The notes beneath the pieces are model-generated. The model did not search any database. It was not told the origin of the DNA and was given only the letters and a program-made list of their open reading frames with translations. From an uncultured Dorea sp. (GTDB lineage Bacteria; Bacillota_A; Clostridia; Lachnospirales; Lachnospiraceae): DNA of 19,331 nt. Both the position numbers and the translations under genes were made by a program. This document shows positions 15,878 through 19,331 of this stretch, in pieces (position 1 is the first letter of the stretch; each line of letters begins with the position of its first letter). Location: positions 1-19,331 of the forward strand of contig CAJTRM010000041.1 in NCBI GenBank assembly GCA_910578865.1, in the 5' to 3' direction.

Positions 15878-15961
15878 AAGACGAAGGGATATTGCTGCGG
15901 CAGAAAAGAATGCAGCCAGGTGTATGCAGGGGAATGGAAAAACAGGAATCAGGAGGCAGGT

Positions 15962-16816
15962 ATGGATCGAATCAGAAATCAAAAATATAAAGGGGTGCTG
16001 TATATTATATTGTCGGCGCTCTGCTTTGCGTTCATGAACATGTTTGTGCATATGTCGGGCGGCCTGCCTTCTGTTCAGAAAAGCTTTTTCCGGAATTTTG
16101 TGGCGGCGATCTTTGCCTGCGCCATCCTGGTCAAAGACCGGACACCATTCCGATGTAAGAGAGAAAACCTGAAGTATCTGGTGCTGCGGTCAGTCTTTGG
16201 AACCTTAGGGATTCTGTGTAATTTCTACGCGGTGGATCATCTCGTTTTGGCGGACGCATCCATGCTGAATAAAATGTCTCCCTTTTTTGCAGTGATCTTC
16301 AGTATGCTTATTCTGAAGGAAAAGGTGAGCCTGAAACAGGCGGCGATTATCGCCGGTGCTTTTATAGGGAGTCTGTTTGTGGTGAAACCGACAGTCGCCA
16401 ATATGGAGCTTCTCCCGTCACTGATCGGTCTTTTGGGAGGAATCGGAGCCGGAGCGGCTTACACAATGGTAAGAAAATTAGGGGAAGGAGGAGAAAAGGG
16501 TCCGTTTATTGTATTCTTTTTTTCTACATTTTCCTGTCTGGCAACATTGCCGTGGCTGATCTTCGATTTTCATCCAATGACATTGACGCAGACGGCAATC
16601 CTGCTTCTTGCAGGCCTTTCGGCGGCGGGAGGGCAGTTTGCCATAACGGCGGCTTATTGCTATGCGCCGGCCAGGGAGATATCCGTGTATGACTATTCGC
16701 AGATTATATTTGCGGCGGTACTTGGATTTGCGGCGTTCGGACAGGTGCCGGATATGCTGAGCTGGGTAGGGTATGGGATTATATGTGGGATGGCAATACT
16801 TAATATTGGGACGTAG
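15962..16816 (+). CDS. DMT-superfamily (EamA) permease
   Basis: A 284-aa membrane protein with about ten hydrophobic helices arranged as two EamA repeats. The first repeat starts GVLYIILSALCFAFMNMFVH and the second begins near LLPSLIGLLGGIGAGAAY. Residues such as LADASMLNKMSPFFAVIFSMLILKEKV are typical of the drug/metabolite transporter superfamily, whose members export amino acids, nucleosides or other small molecules; the substrate is unknown. An upstream in-frame ATG at 15920 would add 14 polar residues, but AGGAGG at 15951-15956 supports the 15962 start. It lies 84 nt after polC on the same strand and may be transcribed from it. Its stop codon is inside a 37-bp palindrome. Confidence 0.93.
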   Translation: MDRIRNQKYKGVLYIILSALCFAFMNMFVHMSGGLPSVQKSFFRNFVAAIFACAILVKDRTPFRCKRENLKYLVLRSVFGTLGILCNFYAVDHLVLADASMLNKMSPFFAVIFSMLILKEKVSLKQAAIIAGAFIGSLFVVKPTVANMELLPSLIGLLGGIGAGAAYTMVRKLGEGGEKGPFIVFFFSTFSCLATLPWLIFDFHPMTLTQTAILLLAGLSAAGGQFAITAAYCYAPAREISVYDYSQIIFAAVLGFAAFGQVPDMLSWVGYGIICGMAILNIGT

Positions 16817-16842
16817 TAAAATTCAATTTTACTACGTCCCAA
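16806..16842. terminator. 37-bp perfect palindrome between convergent genes, probable bidirectional terminator
   Basis: The left arm TTGGGACGTAGTAAAATT (16806-16823) and right arm (16825-16842) are exact reverse complements around a single C at 16824. It covers the stop codon of the DMT gene and lies 22 bp from the end of the convergent DUF917 gene. No T-run follows on either strand, so termination is inferred from strength and position rather than from a classic form. Confidence 0.6.
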
Positions 16843-16864
16843 ATTAACAAATGACCTGTACCCA

Positions 16865-17965
16865 TTAGTCAAAAGGTACATGTTCTACCTGTTCCAGCCC
16901 GATGTTGCGGAATACTTCATCCCAGCAGGAGAATCCTTCCGGGATGCGATACCATGGTTCGGCAGCCTTTATGCCGATAATCGCAAGTTCCATACCGATT
17001 TCCAGTTCATCGTTCGTAATACCTTCTCCGCGCTCAAGATGGATCATTCCGATAGAGTCAGGGGCGGTCAGCAGCAATTTCCCGGTGGAATCGTCCCGGA
17101 GCGCCAGGTTTTCGTTTTGTACCAGGAGAGTGTATGTACCATTTCCGGTATCAAGGATTGTTTTTCCGAAATCAAAACCGTCTTTGCAGACCCATTCCTT
17201 GTCTAAGACTCTGCCCCGGCAGAAAAATTTGCCGTTCAGCACTTTCAGCACTTCATCTACAGGGTCTGTGTGTCCGGCCTTTGCCCGAAGGAGTGCTTTT
17301 CCTGTCTCCTGAAGGCTTGTGGGGGAGCCGGCCACCAGGCATTCGCGGCATGCTTTTTTGTCGAGGGGCGGGAAGCAGTACGCGATCAGAATATTATGGT
17401 AGGCAACTACGATGCTGCGACCGATCAGTTCCATGGTTGACGTGTCGCAGGGATCCGGAGTTTCGATGACGACACTTTCGCCGTAAATGGATGCGTACAC
17501 CAGAGGGCTGACGGGATATTTGTACACACAGGTCAGAATATTTCCCAGGGTAGGGACCGACCGGCCGCAGGAGTCTGCATTTAAAAGAGGAAGCCCTGCT
17601 TCGGTGGCAACCTTCAGGAAATAGGGAAGCTGGATACAATCATGCTCCAGGGTGTACAGGTAGCCGATTTTTTTCCCTTTTGCTTCCATGAGCTCCTGCA
17701 TTTTACGCAGGGCGATGATACCGTCCCGGGAATCATGGCAGACGGCAGCGTCTGTGGACACGGGCCCCAGTTTGCCTACAGTGACGGCATAAAGGTCGTC
17801 TTCCATTTCGTCGATATCTACCAGTTCAATCTCAATCGGCTTTTCTCTGTCGATGCGCTCAATCTCTCCCAGGGCGCACTGTAAAGGATAATCTCCGCCG
17901 TCGCTTCTGAGTACGGCGCCGTGGCACATTTCTATAAAATCCTGTTTGTGAAGAATCCGTGACAT
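16865..17965 (-). CDS. DUF917 family protein (hydantoin/thiohydantoin-related), divergent
   Basis: A 366-aa soluble protein resembling the DUF917 family (some members are annotated S-methyl thiohydantoin desulfurase or hydantoin-utilisation proteins). Matching parts are the middle AGLPLLNADSCGRSVP with the NILTCVYKYPVSPLV continuation, LLVQNENLALRDD, and the C-terminal PDSIGMIHLERGEGITNDELEIGMELAIIG. The usual glycine-rich motifs near the N-terminus (GTGGGG type) and in the EIGGGN region appear replaced here by SDGGDYP and LEHDCIQLP, so its chemistry may differ. Start RBS AAGGAGGG lies 7 nt before the ATG. It is 12 nt downstream of the NCS1 permease stop in the same operon, which suggests action on the imported compound. 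Cysteines are numerous. Confidence 0.85.
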   Translation of the reverse strand: MSRILHKQDFIEMCHGAVLRSDGGDYPLQCALGEIERIDREKPIEIELVDIDEMEDDLYAVTVGKLGPVSTDAAVCHDSRDGIIALRKMQELMEAKGKKIGYLYTLEHDCIQLPYFLKVATEAGLPLLNADSCGRSVPTLGNILTCVYKYPVSPLVYASIYGESVVIETPDPCDTSTMELIGRSIVVAYHNILIAYCFPPLDKKACRECLVAGSPTSLQETGKALLRAKAGHTDPVDEVLKVLNGKFFCRGRVLDKEWVCKDGFDFGKTILDTGNGTYTLLVQNENLALRDDSTGKLLLTAPDSIGMIHLERGEGITNDELEIGMELAIIGIKAAEPWYRIPEGFSCWDEVFRNIGLEQVEHVPFD

Positions 17966-17977
17966 AATTTTCCCTCC

Positions 17978-19267
17978 TTACGCGTTGGTCTCAGGGGCAG
18001 ATACATTGCTGCCTGTCAGTTTCATAATGATAAAATAAAGGATGCCCGATACAAGGATTCCGTTGATCGTGGAAAATCCGAATGGAAGGAATAATGCTGC
18101 AAGCACGCCGATCAGCAGGCTGATAATGCCGACCCAGTGGATTCCCGGGCGTTCCTTCCAGTTTTCCGGCCTGCCGTGCATCAGGATCCAGTAATCGGTA
18201 ATCATAATTCCGGCTACCGGCGGAATGCAGCTTGCCATCAGGTCCAGGAAATTGGTAAAGTAGTTCATAATCCCGAATACGGCCAGCAGGATCCCTACGA
18301 TTCCGGCAATGGCTGTCGCCGCTGCACGTCGTTTTCCTGACAGATGGAGAAGACTGGTAATGGCCAGGCCTCCGGTATACGCATCACAGGCCATGGTAGT
18401 CCATGTAGCCAGGACAAGGACAGTCAGTCCGATGACCGGAAGGCCTAACTTGGCGATCAATATGGAGATGTCAGATTCTCCGGTCGCCGCACCCATGATG
18501 GCCCCGGCAATAAAGAGGAACAGACAGTAAGGGATGATTCCTACAATTGCAGCAAGGCAGGAACCTTTCCGGTCACGGCAGAAGCGGTGGTAATCCGGGG
18601 AAATGGTACTGCCCACCGCCTGCATGCCGAATACCATTGCAACGCCTTCTGCAAGGCTTGACGGCTCTACCGGTGAAGCCTTGACAAGCTCTAAAAAAGA
18701 CATATCCTTAAGGCATGTGATTATGCCGTAAATGCATAAGAGAATTAAGGCAGGCACAGCTACCGTATTCAGCCGGGAGATGATTTTTTCGCCCAGAATA
18801 GAGACTGTCAGCATGATAAGCCCCAGAATGATAATGGTAACCTCACGGTTCCAGTGGATATCATTCAGATTCAGGATCTGGATAAATGACTCTCCGGCAA
18901 TCTGGCAGTCACTGCCTGTCCAGCAGATCAGGGTGACAGCAAGGATAAAGGAAATGATGATTCCCGCCCCCTCCCGCCCGAATGCGGAACGGGCCAGCAC
19001 GACAGTGGGTAGCCCGGTATCTGTCCCGGCAGTCCCCTGCAGACAGAAAACCACGGAAAGCATTACCGTTCCGATGATCACCGCAAGGATCATCTCGGTA
19101 AAAGAAAGGCCCTTGATCATCAGGGCGCCTACCATGATCGTAGGGACGCAGATGGAACTTCCGGCCCAGATAAAGGCAGTTTTCCACCATCCGTGACGTT
19201 CACTTTGCGCCGCAGGTTTGAATGCATCGTCTTCAAAGATAGAGTTTTTTTCATGTTCGCTGCTCAT
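17978..19267 (-). CDS. NCS1-family permease (cytosine/purine/hydantoin type)
   Basis: A 429-aa membrane transporter of the nucleobase:cation symporter-1 family (CodB/PurP-like), with about 12 hydrophobic helices after a 30-residue polar N-terminus. Family-type segments are IWAGSSICVPTIMVG (helix 1), AGTDTGLPTVVLARSAFGREG (helix 2 to 3 loop), CWTGSDCQIAGESF (helix 3), the STISPDYHRFCRD loop in the middle and MITDYWI near the C-terminus. Length fits the family (420-500). Likely substrates are cytosine, a purine, or a hydantoin; the DUF917 gene 12 nt downstream favours a cyclic ureide-like compound, which is inference. RBS AGGAGG lies 9 nt before the ATG. It is the first gene of the minus-strand operon, with an inverted repeat just upstream. 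Confidence 0.93.
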   Translation of the reverse strand: MSSEHEKNSIFEDDAFKPAAQSERHGWWKTAFIWAGSSICVPTIMVGALMIKGLSFTEMILAVIIGTVMLSVVFCLQGTAGTDTGLPTVVLARSAFGREGAGIIISFILAVTLICWTGSDCQIAGESFIQILNLNDIHWNREVTIIILGLIMLTVSILGEKIISRLNTVAVPALILLCIYGIITCLKDMSFLELVKASPVEPSSLAEGVAMVFGMQAVGSTISPDYHRFCRDRKGSCLAAIVGIIPYCLFLFIAGAIMGAATGESDISILIAKLGLPVIGLTVLVLATWTTMACDAYTGGLAITSLLHLSGKRRAAATAIAGIVGILLAVFGIMNYFTNFLDLMASCIPPVAGIMITDYWILMHGRPENWKERPGIHWVGIISLLIGVLAALFLPFGFSTINGILVSGILYFIIMKLTGSNVSAPETNA

Positions 19268-19300
19268 TTGTTAGTACCTCCTATCTCAATATTTGAAATT

Positions 19301-19324
19301 TGTCAATATATCTCCCGATATATT
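19301..19324 (-). promoter_or_regulatory. Inverted repeat and TTGACA upstream of the NCS1 operon
   Basis: AATATATC (19305-19312) and GATATATT (19317-19324) form a perfect 8-bp inverted repeat around TCCC, a likely operator. On the minus strand TTGACA occupies 19301-19306, overlapping the repeat by 2 bp, but the matching -10 position falls on the ribosome site, so it may not be a working -35. The minus-strand TATATT inside the repeat could instead be a -10 with its -35 outside the window. Confidence 0.45.
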
Positions 19325-19331
19325 TTTAAAT

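Noticed and set aside
15920..15961. 14-residue N-terminal extension of the DMT permease
   Set aside because: The added residues are polar, and the strong AGGAGG supports the downstream ATG at 15962.
1..19331. CRISPR array, tRNA, rRNA or transposase
   Set aside because: No regularly spaced repeats, cloverleaf, rRNA-like stretch or DDE/serine/tyrosine recombinase protein was seen on either strand.

Overview
The window looks like chromosomal DNA from a low-to-mid GC Gram-positive anaerobe of the Clostridia, most probably Lachnospiraceae. The main reasons are a Gram-positive-type PolC replicative polymerase, the non-mevalonate isoprenoid gene ispG directly in front of it, strong AGGAGG ribosome-binding sites before most genes, and consensus TTGACA/TATAAT-type promoter elements. 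No rRNA, tRNA, CRISPR array or intact mobile element was seen.

Layout. (1) 1-640: an unrecognised 145-aa protein followed by a GC-rich hairpin region with an intrinsic-terminator-like stem. (2) 660-1902: a YdeI/OmpD-associated protein and a HAD phosphatase in one short operon. (3) 1903-2214: a gene-free stretch with a probable promoter and a structured leader in front of an ABC exporter half-transporter (2215-3951). (4) 3996-8854: a same-strand run with tight spacing. It holds a 46-aa secreted peptide, a DUF2156 (LPG-synthase C-terminal-like) protein, two tandem PLP aminotransferases overlapping by ATGA, a small multidrug-export-type membrane protein and a PfkB sugar kinase. (5) 8905-9655: a divergent pair of an XRE-family repressor and an 80-aa protein, separated by a 160-bp region with two near-identical 17-bp inverted-repeat sites and a third related site. 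(6) 9660-10190: a perfect-consensus promoter driving a small membrane-anchored protein. (7) 10321-15877: ispG and polC, overlapping by 8 bp. (8) 15962-16816: a DMT (EamA) permease ending inside a perfect 18-bp-arm palindrome. (9) 16865-19267, minus strand: a two-gene operon of an NCS1 cytosine/hydantoin-type permease and a divergent DUF917 protein, probably for uptake and breakdown of a cyclic ureide-like compound.

Housekeeping functions (replication, isoprenoid synthesis, amino-acid transamination) are interleaved with transport and small regulatory genes. I did not find a clearly new defence or mobile system. The least explained parts are the XRE intergenic region with its operators, the structured leader before the ABC transporter, the small secreted peptide, the long palindrome between convergent genes, and the DUF917 protein that seems to lack the family's glycine-rich motifs. 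Family names are from recognition of sequence motifs only; no database search was run.
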